From positions 806,001-870,000 of the forward strand of contig JAAKBF010000403.1 in assembly GCA_012656075.1 (NCBI GenBank): a DNA stretch of 64,000 nucleotides, written 5' to 3'. This DNA comes from Phytophthora hibernalis (taxonomy: Eukaryota > Oomycota > Peronosporomycetes > Peronosporales > Peronosporaceae). The notes beneath the pieces are model-generated. The model did no database searches, had not been told where the DNA came from, and was given only the letters and a program-made list of their open reading frames with translations. This document shows positions 10,791-21,379 of this stretch, piece after piece (the first letter of the stretch is position 1; every line of letters begins with the position of its first letter). The position numbers were made by a program, and so were the translations under genes.

Positions 10791-11911
10791 ATGTGGAGTG
10801 AGTACCTTTCGGGGTTGCTAACCTTCCCAGGGCGTTTTCAGCGTCGGTACCGAATGAGTTTCGATGCATTCAGCCAGTTATGCGGTTTGCTAGAGCCTAA
10901 ACTGCGTGTTCTTCACCCATACTCTACTGTTTGTGTTGAGATTGTTTTGCACTGTACGTTGCGATGGTTAGCTGGTGGATCATATGATGACATTTCAGCA
11001 ATTGCCATGATGACTGTGCCTACATTTTTCGTTATGTGAATTCTGGTATGTCTGCGTTACTTGCATGTGAAGAGTTAACAATTAGATTTCCTAAAACGAG
11101 AGATGAAATGAAGCATCAATGCGAAGCTTTTGCCACTAAAAGTTTAGATGGTGCGTTAAGAGGTTGTGTGGGAGCTGTGGATGGATGGTTATGTAGAATA
11201 AAAACTCCAACCAAGCGTGAAGCAGCTCACGTTACATCCTATTTTCTGGACATTATCACTGTTATGGTATAAATGTACAGGCTTCATGTGATCATCTATC
11301 TCGTTTTACATCGTTCTCTATGAAGTGTCCAGGGGTACAAACGATGTACGTGCCTTTCAGTTATCCTCTTTGCATAACGTTTGTTCTAATCTTCCACTTG
11401 GAGTCTATCTAGTGGGAGATAACGCTTATATACCTACAGTAGGAATGCTAACTCCATTTACTGCTGCTGACGGAATGAATGAGAGTAAAAATACTTTTAA
11501 CTTTTTGTTAGTCAGCTGCGTATAAGGATTGAACAAGCATTTGGACTCATGGTTACCAAGTGGCGAATTCTAAAAAGCCACTTGAAGTGTCACTAAAAAT
11601 GTACCCATCGTAGTTCATACAATTATGCGTCTCCACAACTTCTGTATTAGCAGTCGAGAAAACGGATACGGCATCGCTGTCTACGTGGAGAAACTTTTCG
11701 TGCAGCATCAAGGCAACTGACGAGGGCAGCACCAGACGACATACGAGAACTAGGCTACATACCATCTAGCGTTGAAGTTACAAGTGAAACAAACCGAACC
11801 TGCGTTCTTCGAGACGACATTTGCAAGTTTATCTGGTCGCAAGGCCACCGAAGGCCCGTATATAACCTCATCCGAAACGTACGACGAGAAGAAAGTAATG
11901 AAGAGGCATAA
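10791..11911 (+). pseudogene. Harbinger transposase (DDE_Tnp_4 type), interrupted
   Basis: Frame pieces follow one another from about 10791 to a TAA at 11909-11911. They include FQRRYRMSFDAFSQLCGLL, LRWLAGGSYDDISAIA, the first catalytic Asp in GCVGAVDGW, GGTND-type sequence near 11330 (here RGTNDVRAFQLSS), the second Asp in GVYLVGDNAYIPT, and a likely catalytic Glu in RIEQAFGLM near 11530. The C-terminal segment matches the family's LRD..I..F...G.RRP pattern. At least four frame changes or stops (near 11035, 11255, 11330 and 11510) interrupt it, so active transposase is unlikely from this copy. An AATAAA-like signal follows at about 11985. Confidence 0.8.
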
Positions 11912-12127
11912 CCGGCAAGCACAAGCATCTTCAACAGGAAAGAAAAAGTTTTTACGCCCAACACGTACTAATTGTTTTTGAAAAATAAAATATCCATCAA
12001 ACAGAAGTAAACCCCAATTCTTTTTTCAACCCCACTTTTTTCATTTACCACAGAAGCCTGTTAAAGACACGCCTCCATCTCGCCGCGCAGCTTCGCAATG
12101 CAGCATCTCAGATCTATAGCCTCCGCA

Positions 12128-13195
12128 TCATCGTAGTGTAGCCCAGTCTTCATGAGCTCGGCAAGATTGCGCCTCATTTCGCTCAAAGAGCGTTGCAAGC
12201 TGATCAAAGATCAACACCATCCTTTTCGCGGATGGTGGCGGCGCACATTGTAGCCGCGTGCTCGGTTTCGCAGCGGGAATCTTTTTGTCGTTTGAGCGCG
12301 ATGCTCTCGTCAAAAACGCTATCTGACGCTTGGCTAAAAGTGTCCTATCTTCATTCGTTACCAGCTCCCGCAACACATCGACGACAGTGTCCGCGCGCTT
12401 GCCTGGGGAACACGTAAAACAAAAATTAATAATTAGATTTAATGACATCAACAGTCTATAATTTTCTTACCGTTGCGTCCTTGTGGCGATTTTGATGCCG
12501 GTACTTGAGAATCGGAGATCTCCATTGAGTCAGAGGCGATTGAGACCGGAAGCATTTGAATGACGCACTTGTGCAGGTTGGGGCGCGTGATGGTCGTTAA
12601 CAGATGCAGGTAGTATACGTCTACACGTCCGGAATAAAACGCCTCAAACGGTTTGTGGTTTCCGGACTTCGTAAAATTCCCGAATGCTTCGCGATACTTG
12701 CTTGTCAACCCTTTCCACATTGACCAGAGTTTTGCATGGTCATGACGGCGAAAATTACTGGCGTCAACGCTGGAAAATTCATTCTTCAGGTGCAAGAGAG
12801 CATTAAAGCTCTCATTATTTTCATCGTTGTAATCACTGGTGATGTCCTGCCACATGATTGAGTTGCTTCCGGTGGCACGGGTATCCAGAGCCTCATGACT
12901 AGCAAGATCACCCAAGCTTGAAAGACGCTCGCAGTGCATGTCCGAAAACAGTACATTTAGTAGCCTAAACAACCGTCTTGCTATCAGCGGTTCCCTGCTG
13001 GAAAGGGTCTTGGACCACGCCTGTTGCCTTGATGGTTTCCGATACAGCGAGAGAGGCTCGGAGAGCGGCGAGGTAGGCTACTTTGCTAAGCGATGCAGGG
13101 GTAGCTTTAAGCCGTCGGCATTCTGTCCGCAGAGCGTTGGCTCCCCACGTCGTGTACGTCGCTATCGCGCTCTCAACGCGGTCGAGCTCCTCCAT
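12128..13195 (-). pseudogene. Harbinger accessory protein (ORF2), one intron, one frameshift
   Basis: This is the second gene of the Harbinger element, on the strand opposite the transposase. It starts at 13195 (MEELDRVESAIATYTTWGAN). The frame shifts near 12965-12975 and continues as LLNVLFSDMHCERLSSLGDL and then LWSMWKGLTSKYREAFGNFT. A 68-base intron at 12403-12470 (GTAAGA to CCCCAG) joins SPQGRNG to KRADTVVDVLREL. The last exon ends at 12128. In PIF/Harbinger elements the partner protein binds DNA (Myb/SANT-like) and helps import the transposase; the WSMWKGLTSKYREAF segment is compatible with that role, but I cannot define a Myb domain with certainty. Confidence 0.6.
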
Positions 13196-13423
13196 TGCCG
13201 ACTATCTGCTGGAGTGCTTGGGTCTTGAGCTCTGTTTCCCGCCACTCGTCCCACTCCCGGCGACGCGAAATAAACTCGGGAGCGGGACGGGTTCGGGAGA
13301 TTCGACCATGTCTCACTGAATGTCTGAGCCAATCAGAATGCAGTAAATGGTCCCGGGACATGGGAGCGGGAATATAAGAACGGCCCTTAGAAAATATCAC
13401 CCTTCAGACAGACAGATTAACAT

Positions 13424-13851
13424 CAGGGGTTCTCCAATTCAGTATATTATACGGAATTGCTGTATCGTTTCTGCAGTAATAATAAGCGCAGTATGACAGC
13501 AAACAATAATAAAAATTGCCGTAAATACTGCAATTTTTGTGTTAGAGCTCAACGCCGCTACCTTTAGTGAAGCCAACATATTCACATCACATGTTTCTGT
13601 GTGCACCCACAAACATGATCCGCTCAAAATTCGACAACATATACATATCGCACAAGTTTGTATTGCGAAAAAATCGTCTGATGTTCAGCTGCTTGATCGA
13701 CAACTTGAAAACTGTATGAACTTACTTTTATAAATTGTATTGCAAATATTGGTCCAATTTCGTATTATATTGTTTCTGAAAATCCCAATAATCCGTTTTT
13801 ATATTTAGAAAAACGGATTTTAGTGATATTGAATTTTTATTCAGACCCCTG
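13424..13851. mobile_element. Non-autonomous hAT-like element (MITE)
   Basis: A 428-bp AT-rich segment begins CAGGGGTTCT and ends AGACCCCTG, imperfect terminal inverted repeats of the CAGGG type used by hAT elements. It is flanked by a near-perfect 8-bp direct repeat, ATTAACAT at 13416-13423 and ATTAACCT at 13852-13859, matching the 8-bp target duplication of that superfamily. There is no coding capacity. It lies only 27 bases from the Harbinger target duplication. Confidence 0.6.
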
Positions 13852-13859
13852 ATTAACCT

Positions 13860-14205
13860 GTCCTAAATGATACCTATCAGGTGTGCAAGGTTAATCTGTC
13901 GGGTACCTGACATGTACCGTAAACAAGCTTGATGAATTCACTGTGAAATACATGTGCTAAAAATGTATTAAATAGGTGCATGTATACCCATTGCATTAAT
14001 TGTTTGTAGCTGTCCTGTGAAGGACCCGTTAAATCATCGGCTACAGGTATTAATATTGCTCAATTTCGTGATATTTTATGGAAACACACAAAACACAGAA
14101 TGACACCCCTGAATCAAGATCGACTAGTGGTCAATTTGAAATCCGCCACCCATGCCATGAGTCATGGGTCCGATGAGCAAGATTTGCATTTACCTAAGGC
14201 TCGTG
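13860..14205. other. Intergenic, no feature recognised
   Basis: No gene is seen. The sequence contains a short palindrome-rich portion (GGGTACCTGACATGTACC near 13900), but nothing that defines an element. Confidence 0.35.
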
Positions 14206-14558
14206 CTAGTGGTACAAAACGAGTCTACTGAAACTTAATATTTATGGAGGTTATGTATGATTTAGAGGCTTTTTCTACATCGTATAAAATTTGAAGTCGC
14301 CTGGAGGACGGATGTCATCTTGCTTCAAATCATGAAAGTCGGAGATGCCGACAGGAAAACTACACCCGAGCCTCACCCTTGAAAACCCTGAGAGCGGTGA
14401 CACAACCCTAAGCCGAGCTAGGTGTGACCCTGCTTGGTCCTGGGTTTAAGCCCGCGTGCTGCGCACACGGATCTTTAAACCGCAGGCGTTGTTTCGGCCT
14501 GCCGAGCGAGTTGCTTTCACCCCCTTTATCCCGGAGATGTGTTGTTTTGTACCACTAG
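14206..14558. repeat. 353-bp element with 15-bp perfect terminal inverted repeats
   Basis: CTAGTGGTACAAAAC at 14206-14220 is matched exactly by its reverse complement at 14544-14558. The interior has no open frame. A small MITE is the simplest reading; a target duplication is not clear because the inverted repeat starts and ends with CTAG. Confidence 0.5.
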
Positions 14559-16080
14559 TCAGTTCCTTTACCTAATGGTAAGCGCTGAAGAATAGCAGCT
14601 CCCCATCGCAATGCCGTTCCCAGCCAATTGTATAAAGGCATTGGTTACTGCTACAAACCTAGGCTTCTGAAATTTTGTATTATTTTGTGCCTTTCTACTA
14701 TTTTGTCCGCCTAATCGGGCTTCTTAATCTGGCTTTGTCCTCCTATGTGGGCCTGTATAAATCGGAGGGGCCAATAAGCTAAAATGTCGATTTAGAAAAT
14801 CTCAAGGATTAGCCGGGAAGTTAATATTAATTGAGATGGTGAGTCTGGAATCCAGGCTATGGATGGCACCAATACCAAGGGTGCCCCACCATTGTAGTAT
14901 GCGGCGTTGCCAGGCAGTGACGCCTCACAGGCAGTCAGTCACTGACTCAAGGCGCTCGCACAATACTACTAGTAATAAACAGCAATATCAAATTAGACGC
15001 TACAGTACCTGTATTCAAATATCGAGGCTAGCCCTTGAAACCTGATCCCATGTTACCGGTATGCTGTATTCTAAAATGATTCTTTTACTATCGGGGATAA
15101 TACTGGTGCTGTGGTATTGTCTTTACTGCATCTTAATCGGGCCGCATAATAAGGCTTCAAATCGAGCGCTTGCGTTGAGTCTTGATGCTGCATGACACGT
15201 TTATTAAGACTTTCAATGTATGTTTTGCTCGAAAAGACCCGAATGCCGGTCAGAGCAGCGGCATTCGGGCCTTTGCAAAGAAAAGGACACTTATAATAGA
15301 TTCAGCGCGTCAAAGCACCACGTGTTTGTTACTAAGGATGATAAAACATAGTTCTAATCCTACCATGAACTCCTAAACACTTATCAAAGAGCTCGGGAAA
15401 AGCATAGTTTTTCATGTCCGTTTAGCCAAAATAAAAGAAAGGCACAAATACTTGTTACTTAAGTATGTGTTTTCGAGGACGGGTGTCATCTCGCTAAAAA
15501 TCGCAGCGAGTTGCGTGAAACTCGGAGAACTCAGCTTCCTCTTCGACACCTTCAATCGCGTAGTTTGCCGCCTAAACACCTAATGAGATTAGTTGTCCTC
15601 AACCTACATCAGAGTTCAATGGAGCGTACCTCTCGTTTTGTTTAGTTGCGGTTAGTCTCGCTTTCGCTTCCTTTAAGTTCTTCAGTACCGCTTCATCTTC
15701 TTCAATCAGAGCCACAGTTCGCGCATGATCAGCTTCGATTAGGGAAGCTTCCTCAGTACGGTCTCATTTTCGAGCTGGACGTTCTCTAAAAGGGCACGCT
15801 ACATATTCATTCAATGATCAGCGCGAGTATTAGTGTAGTTAGCACCAATCACTTCATATTACCTGTATCCCAAGTCGATTAGTGCATCCAGTGCTGGCTT
15901 GTAAGTTATCATCATCACAAGTTGTAGCTCTAGACAGTATTTTAAAAGATCATGGGAAAGATGTGCCTTTGCCCCTTTTCTCTCTTTTCGGGAACGGCTG
16001 TGCGTCCTCAAGACACATTTTCGCGTTCCTCTCACTCGGTAAATTGCTTTCAAGCCATCGGATCTCGAGTTCAAAGAGCG
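14559..16080. other. Repeat-rich intergenic stretch with a minus-strand coiled-coil peptide relic
   Basis: The part from 14683 to about 14720 (GTGCCTTTCTACTATTTTG) resembles the reverse complement of 15410-15462, suggesting an old element of about 780 bp, but the match is imperfect. On the minus strand between about 15790 and 15590 a frame reads EEASLIEADHARTVALIEED, then EAVLKNLKEAKARLTATKQN, a heptad-like coiled coil. A preceding piece near 15900-15860 reads KPALDALIDLGYR. These look like parts of a decayed gene that I cannot name. The last 60 bases upstream of 16081 are the presumed promoter and leader of the effector. Confidence 0.3.
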
Positions 16081-17085
16081 ATGCGGTTCTACTGCGTCGC
16101 ATTGTTGGTTTTGTCGCTTTCGCTACATTTACGGAAGTTGCTTCGACTGCTGTGAATTCGAAAGTGACTGCATCCGGTTTCCCAGCCTCTGGTACCCTAA
16201 ACGATGCCGCCGTTCAGAGACTTTTGAGAACTGACAAGACGGAGGAGGACGCGACTGAAGAAGAACGAGCGATTTCAGTCTCCGGCATTAAAAGTGGTGT
16301 GACCAAGGTTAAAACTTGGCTACAGTCGAAGTGGGCAACGATCAAGGCTATGTGGGCCGACCGGAAACTTGTGAAGCAGTGGCAGAAGGAGGAAAAGACA
16401 CCAGACGATGTCTTCACGACGCTAAAGCTTAACAACAAGGATGAAATTGATACGCTGCTGGCCAACCCCAAGTTGGATACTTGGTTGAAGTATCTGAAGG
16501 TATACAACAAGAAAAACCCGACAGAGATGAAGAACATGCTCGGAGTGTTCACAAAGTTTTACGGAGACGAAGCTGTGGCAAGGATGCTCGAATTGGGGCG
16601 AAGGAACCCAAAGACGCTCAAAAGAGCGAACATTTTGCAAGGTCGGCAGCTGACGGGATGGCGTATGAATGGTCTGTCCCAAGATGTTGTCTTTCATATG
16701 TTAAAGCTTGACACGAATCTGGAAACTTTTTCGCGAACCCGAATGCCATCGTTTGGAATTACTACTTTTTCCGGGAAACGTGCACAACACAAATGCCGAC
16801 ACAGATTTGATCATGACGTTGACGAAAACTTACGGAGATGATGCGGTGGCGAGGGCAATCGAGGCGGCGAAGAAGGTGGAAGGTCCCCAAAATTTGCCAG
16901 AGAAGGTAACGAGCTCGCAAGAAGTGGCCAAGAAATTCGAGACTGCGCAATTCAAGCAGTGGATCCTTGATGGAAAAGACCCAGCAGCGGCATACAGAAA
17001 GCTCACAACAAACAAGGAGACTTTCGACGCAAACGTGGAGATCTACAAGGCGTACAGGACGTTCTACAAAGAGAATAAAAAGTAG
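16081..17085 (+). pseudogene. RxLR-dEER effector with WY-type repeats (frame-broken)
   Basis: This is a putative secreted host-targeted effector. An ATG at 16081 starts a hydrophobic signal-peptide core (MRFYCVALLVLSLS). After a frame change between about 16110 and 16140 the mature part follows, with RLLR at 16218-16229 (RxLR) and EEER at 16257-16268 (dEER). Downstream are Trp/Tyr-containing helical repeats typical of the WY fold: KTWLQSKWATIKAMWADRK, DTWLKYLKVYNKK, FTKFYGDEAVARMLELG, and later TKTYGDDAVARAIEAAK and IYKAYRTFYKENKK before the stop at 17085. The frame changes again near 16725-16790. An AATAAA sits at 17164-17169. The alternating W/Y pattern and motif order make the class clear; whether the breaks are real or assembly errors is open. 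Effector genes commonly sit in transposon-rich regions like this one. Confidence 0.82.
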
Positions 17086-17851
17086 AGTTTATCTGTGAGG
17101 TTCTATGGCATAGAAATTCTTTCGCGTCATAACATAATAGTGGTAGTCAATTGCAGCAACAAGAATAAAACAAATTCTCCAGCTCGTAAACAAATTATGT
17201 GGATTGCTGAAATTATTTATTTCAATTCGTGGCGTTGTCAAACATTTCACGGTTCATGACCCAAGGCGAACAGAGAACGTAGTGTACATGCACCACATTC
17301 TCCTTCGTACTTCTGAACTACTTCGAAGTATTGGCGATGCCACGCTTGGATTCAGGCAGACCACGAAAGGATATTTCTTCTGAAAAGCGACTATGGTTTG
17401 AGCAATTCGGAAACTGAGGCGTTTTGTAGACAGCCTTTGAAATCTCGCAGTATCACAAACGCGCCACTACATAAGGTGCAAATCGCTTTATCGTCAGGAT
17501 GCTTGCCATTGATGCGATATCTGAAGACAAACTTGCTGTCTCGCCGCCCGAGATACTGAGTGCGAAAATCTTGAAGATTTTGTGATCGGGTACAACATCG
17601 AGAAAGGTACAACCGACAGGTCTTTTAGCAGTGCATTCTCTCATTCCAGCATCATTGTCGAAAGAGAATTACTTCAAAACCATTCGCATACAAGCATATA
17701 ACTATTAAGTCGCTGCCAAGTGAGCTTAATTAAACAACGCCAACGCACCTCTGAAATGGGTCGACATCGTCTCAGAAGTCCAGCTTTCCATCAACAACAA
17801 AAAGTTATACTTCTGAAGTAGACTGTACCAGCAACCTATTCAATGCCTTAA
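17086..17851. other. Effector 3' flank and intergenic DNA
   Basis: No supported gene. Overlapping minus-strand frames at 17391-17644 contain KFVFRYRINGKHPDDKAICT followed by LC, which faintly recalls a BED-type zinc finger of a transposase, but only one Cys pair is visible. No element ends were found. Confidence 0.25.
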
Positions 17852-18173
17852 CATTTCCACGGCCAGAACGAGTCCCCATGGGCTGTAGACGAACACCAGC
17901 GATTCCGCTTGGCTCTGGAGCAATTCGGAGGCGGTCAGTGCTCCAGTGTCGGTGAAGCGTGGAGATCCATTGCCACTGCTGTGGGGATTCGAGACACTGC
18001 TCAGGTGGCGTACCATGACTACACGTCGCACAGGTCCAGCAGCAGGTGAACGCTTACAAGCGACAGGAGCTGCAATTCAGGCAGTGTGTGTGGACCAACG
18101 CTGGACATCTGACGAAGAAGATGCAGCGTTCGAAAACATGTTGGCAGATTTCAGCACGTCTTCGGTGTGTTAA
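17852..18173 (+). pseudogene. Myb/SANT-like (SHAQKY-type) DNA-binding fragment
   Basis: The frame after a TAA at 17849-17851 has no ATG and reads SPWAVDEHQRFRLALEQFGG, then AWRSIATAVGIRDTAQV and YHDYTSH. This is the spacing of a single-repeat Myb domain of the SHAQKYF class (W..EEH..F..AL...G....IA..VGTRT..QV..H...Y). A frameshift near 18035 leads to RWTSDEEDAAFENMLADF. The first part of the presumed protein is missing and no promoter is evident, so this is a gene fragment. It directly abuts the PPIL4 duplicate, and the two may have been moved together. Confidence 0.5.
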
Positions 18174-18179
18174 CTACTT

Positions 18180-18755
18180 GCACAGGAAGAGCACCTCGTC
18201 GGGCTGACTTGACGTCTGAAGGTCTCCGATCATCTCGAGCACCACGGCTCGAGACTTGGCATCAGTGACGACGGAGTGGTGAGCTCGTCCAGCCCATTCG
18301 GGTCCGGGAGGGGTTTTGCCGCTTTGGCCAGTGCAACATCCGCGACCAAAAGACGGACGACTCGCTGAGTTTCGCTTTCGTGGAGTTCACGGATCGCCAC
18401 CATTGCGAGGAAGTGTACTTCAAGATGAACAGCGTGTTGCTGGATGATCGTCGTATCAAGGTGAATTTTTTTAGTCAGTCGATGTCCAAGTTGTGGAACA
18501 AGGTCAATCGACAGCCGTGAAAAAACGAGCAAACGCGATGGCGACGCGTTCGCTAGTGAGAGGAAAAGCGGTGGGCGTGACAACAAGAATAACGGCTGAA
18601 GAAGCCACGAGTTGGGCGGTACTTTGCGGCTGAGGTCGCGCGACGCCGATGATTTCAAGCTTGTGGAAGAGGAGGAAGCTTCGTCGTCACGCAGATCCAA
18701 GACATTGTCTACTCGCGGAGAGCGCCGGCAATCTCGCGGGCGTCAGGGAGAGGGC
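18180..18755. pseudogene. Rearranged duplicate of the PPIL4-type gene (internal inversion)
   Basis: Two blocks match the gene at 8.0-9.5 kb. Block A (about 18180-18308) matches plus-strand 8696-8780 and 8899-8945, hence codes on minus; the bases between are deleted. Block B (about 18313-18755) matches the reverse complement of about 8660-8200, hence codes on plus, covering the RRM (FAFVEFTDRHHCEEVYFKMN) and the start of the RS tail. The two blocks lie head to head, so an inversion breakpoint falls near 18310. Stops and substitutions show it is not functional. Confidence 0.8.
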
Positions 18756-19380
18756 GAGGGAGGGTAACATGTTCCAATCGTGATAGAAGTTGGAGACTGC
18801 CAAAAAATAAATTGATGTGGTATTGTACTTATTCAATCGATGAAGCCAACAAGGAGTCGATTCGATGTGCTTTTAGAGAATGGTGTCCTTCTTGAAAAAT
18901 CGACCCTTTTCAAGCTCTACGCTCGTGAGCTTCTGTTAGCAATCGACGTGCTGAAGCAGACAATGCATCAGCTCTACATCGTACGATCCGTATGGCGGAA
19001 CAGTGAAAAGAAAAGAAGGTTGGGATAAGCTCGATCCTTATCAATTTGGCATGCTTCAATTCAATACCTCCAAATGTGATGATTTCGCACTGCAAAATGA
19101 CTTGAGATGCAATGGCGACAGCTAATTTTCTCATGTCCATGCGAACTCGGCATCATGCGAAAGCAATACTGACGATAACGTTTGACTGGGTCCTAAGACC
19201 GTTGAAAGATTTCGGTAGGCAAACATCATCGTGTTGTTCCAATTCCTGTTTGTCTCCATTGGGGACTCCAACTACGTCGAGGAGGAATTGCTTCAGGCAA
19301 AGGGAGGATCGGTGTTTGACGGCTCGTTCTCGTTGCATCCCGGACGGCTATTCTGCTGCGGCGCTGGTTGCACTTCTTGC
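18756..19380. other. Intergenic, no supported gene
   Basis: A plus frame at 18840-19028 and a minus frame at 18910-19140 are open but short, overlap each other and show no domain. The right part is the 3' flank of the kinase locus. Confidence 0.3.
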
Positions 19381-19459
19381 TCATTTGTCTCGGTTTTGGA
19401 TGCATGACAACCACCGCAAATACCAGACCTGCTTGCCTGAATGAGATGCCCCTCCTGCA

Positions 19460-20060
19460 GATTCCGACATTTCTACTTCGTCTGCAAGAATCTTTAGGCT
19501 CGCAATTGCATCAGACAACGACATACGTTTCGACAAGTCTGGGTGCACTAGCTGCTCGGTTAGTTCCCACTCACCGTCCGTACTGCCAGGAGGACGTGGA
19601 TACGGCTCGAGCACCATCGTTCGGATTGTTTGAATGTCACGCCTTCCGTACGGAGGCTCACCCAAGAACGCTTCGATGATACACATACCCAGCGAGTACA
19701 CATCCGACGCGAAGCACGGGTTAACTAACCCATTTTGTGGAATCAGACACTCTGGTGCCATCCAGCGAATAGCCTCCCTGTAAAGTTTGTCACTTGACCC
19801 CACTGACGGACTGCGTAAATTTGAGAAGCCAAAGTCGCACAGCTTCGCCTTGTTGTCGCTCTACCCAAGAGCAAGTTGCTTCATTTAAGATTTCCATGCA
19901 CCATCTTGTTGGAGTGAAGGAATTCGAGTCCGAGTGATGCCTGGTAGAACAGCCGCCACAAGTGACTTTTGTCCTTCTTGAAGAGCACTTCGAAGTTGCC
20001 TTTCCGACTGTTTGCCAGCCTGTTGATGAAAGTTGACTTCGTGTGGTTTAAGAAAAACCT
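19460..20060 (-). other. Kinase-like domain 6 (pseudokinase signature)
   Basis: LWRLFYQASLGLEFLHSNKM leads into VHGNLK, where a stop codon at about 19881 follows directly; the catalytic Asp is Asn. CDFGF is present at 19846-19826 in a shifted frame, then AIRWMAPECLIP and ASDVYSLGMCIIEAFLGEPP. The N-lobe before it (KGNFEVLFKKDKSHL) has no glycine loop. A short C-terminal tail ends at 19381. Confidence 0.68.
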
Positions 20061-20269
20061 AGAAACATGCTCGTTGATGTCGTTGGCCTTGGAACAGAAA
20101 CTCGCTTTGGCGGATTGATCTCGATCTACATAAGTATCGAGAAACTGTGGAATCTCGTGCAGGCGGTTAAAGAGGTGTAGGGTCATTTGCTTGTGCTCTT
20201 TCATGTCTTTGCTTGCCCCTCTCGCACCCAACGATCTAGGCGAGTTTTCAGTTTTTGCTCGTCAGCAGA

Positions 20270-20995
20270 CATACATCGATTGGCGAAGAAGCTTAACACG
20301 TTGACAACATCTTCGACCTTGAGTCGACTTTCTGGTTCGAGACAGCACATGCGCCTCACAAGTTCCCATTGAGGTAAGGTAAAACAATTTGGTCTTGAGG
20401 GCAACACCCCATTCTTTACTTTATACCGGATGACAATGGCATCTGTGAGTCCCCACGGATAAGCCCCACTCAAGGCTTCAATGATGCACATTCCAAAGGA
20501 GTACACGTCAGATGCGAACGTACGTACACCGGCTTTTGAGCCTCGGGTGCCTGCCATGGTACAGCCCACCATACCTCAATCCTCTGCAGTTATCAAGGAG
20601 GCTTAACCCAAAGTCGATCAGTTTCGCATGGCCTTCGTCGACAACGATATTGTTACATTTCAAGTCAGCATGCACAATGCCACGGAAGTGAAGCCACTGA
20701 AGCCCAAGAGCAGCGTCATGTAGCAGACCCCACACTTGCGAGCGATTTGTAGCCTTCAAGAACGTATCCAGCTGCCCACCGTTAGCGAAGTCCGACACAA
20801 AAACAAAGTATCCATTCAAGCGCGCGCCGAAAAGGCTGACAACGTGTGGATGTCTGAGGCTGTTCCAGATATTGACCTCTTCAAAAAGTCTTGGATTTCA
20901 GCTACCGGTAGTCTGATCTTTTTGGGTGTTTTGACCGCAACTGAGGCACCAAACCAAATACCTTGTTGTACCTCTCCAAACCCTCCTTGATTATT
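20270..20995 (-). other. Kinase domain 5 (catalytic motifs retained)
   Basis: This is the only domain with a full set of motifs: glycine loop GGFGEVQQG near 20985, VAVKTPKK near 20945, catalytic loop IVHADLKCNNIVV at 20680-20643 with Asp and Asn present, IDFGLS near 20612, and DVYSFGMCIIEAL near 20505. The HAD in place of HRD is frequent in TKL kinases. Frameshifts near 20820 and 20560 break the reading in this assembly. Confidence 0.75.
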
Positions 20996-21379
20996 AATAG
21001 CGCCCGTTTTCGAATTGAGCACCAACCCGCTTGGAAATTCTATAAAACCCTCTACCGCATCGTTAGTCATTGCAACTACTGACCGTAAAGTGTAGCTTTT
21101 AGAGTGTTCCAGCTCCTTCGCAGCGGCATTAGCATAATACTCAATTGGATTTTCACAGATCAGGAGTTTTGGTTTGACGAGCTCGCCGACCACTGTGCAA
21201 TGACTACCGGTAGTCGAAAGATTGTTCGAATCGATGATTGGGTCAATAGGTGGAGTACGTGGCATGCATTCAGCATCGTGCTTCTTGAATTCAGGTAAGT
21301 GATCGAGGATGTGATCGAGTAGCATTTGTTGCCGTTGACCTTTTTCTTCAAAGGAGATTGTGACGCTTTTATCGATGAC

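Larger units (their letters stand above)
10477..13386. mobile_element. PIF/Harbinger DNA transposon, full length with TTA target duplication
   Basis: The 2.91-kb element is bounded by terminal inverted repeats: GGGCCGTTCTTAAGTTCCCG at the left and the reverse complement of GGGCCGTTCTTATATTCCCG at the right. Both ends are flanked by the 3-bp direct repeat TTA (10474-10476 and 13387-13389), the expected target-site duplication of this superfamily. It carries the two genes typical of PIF/Harbinger in convergent orientation: a DDE transposase on plus and a second protein on minus. Stops and frameshifts in the transposase indicate a decayed copy. Confidence 0.88.

Noticed and set aside
14560..14600. 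A tRNA-like box A (CTAATGGTAAGCGC)
   Set aside because: No box B, no acceptor stem and no cloverleaf could be folded around it.
17391..17644. BED zinc-finger fragment of a hAT transposase
   Set aside because: Only a CTLC pair is visible; the following His residues and any transposase sequence are missing.
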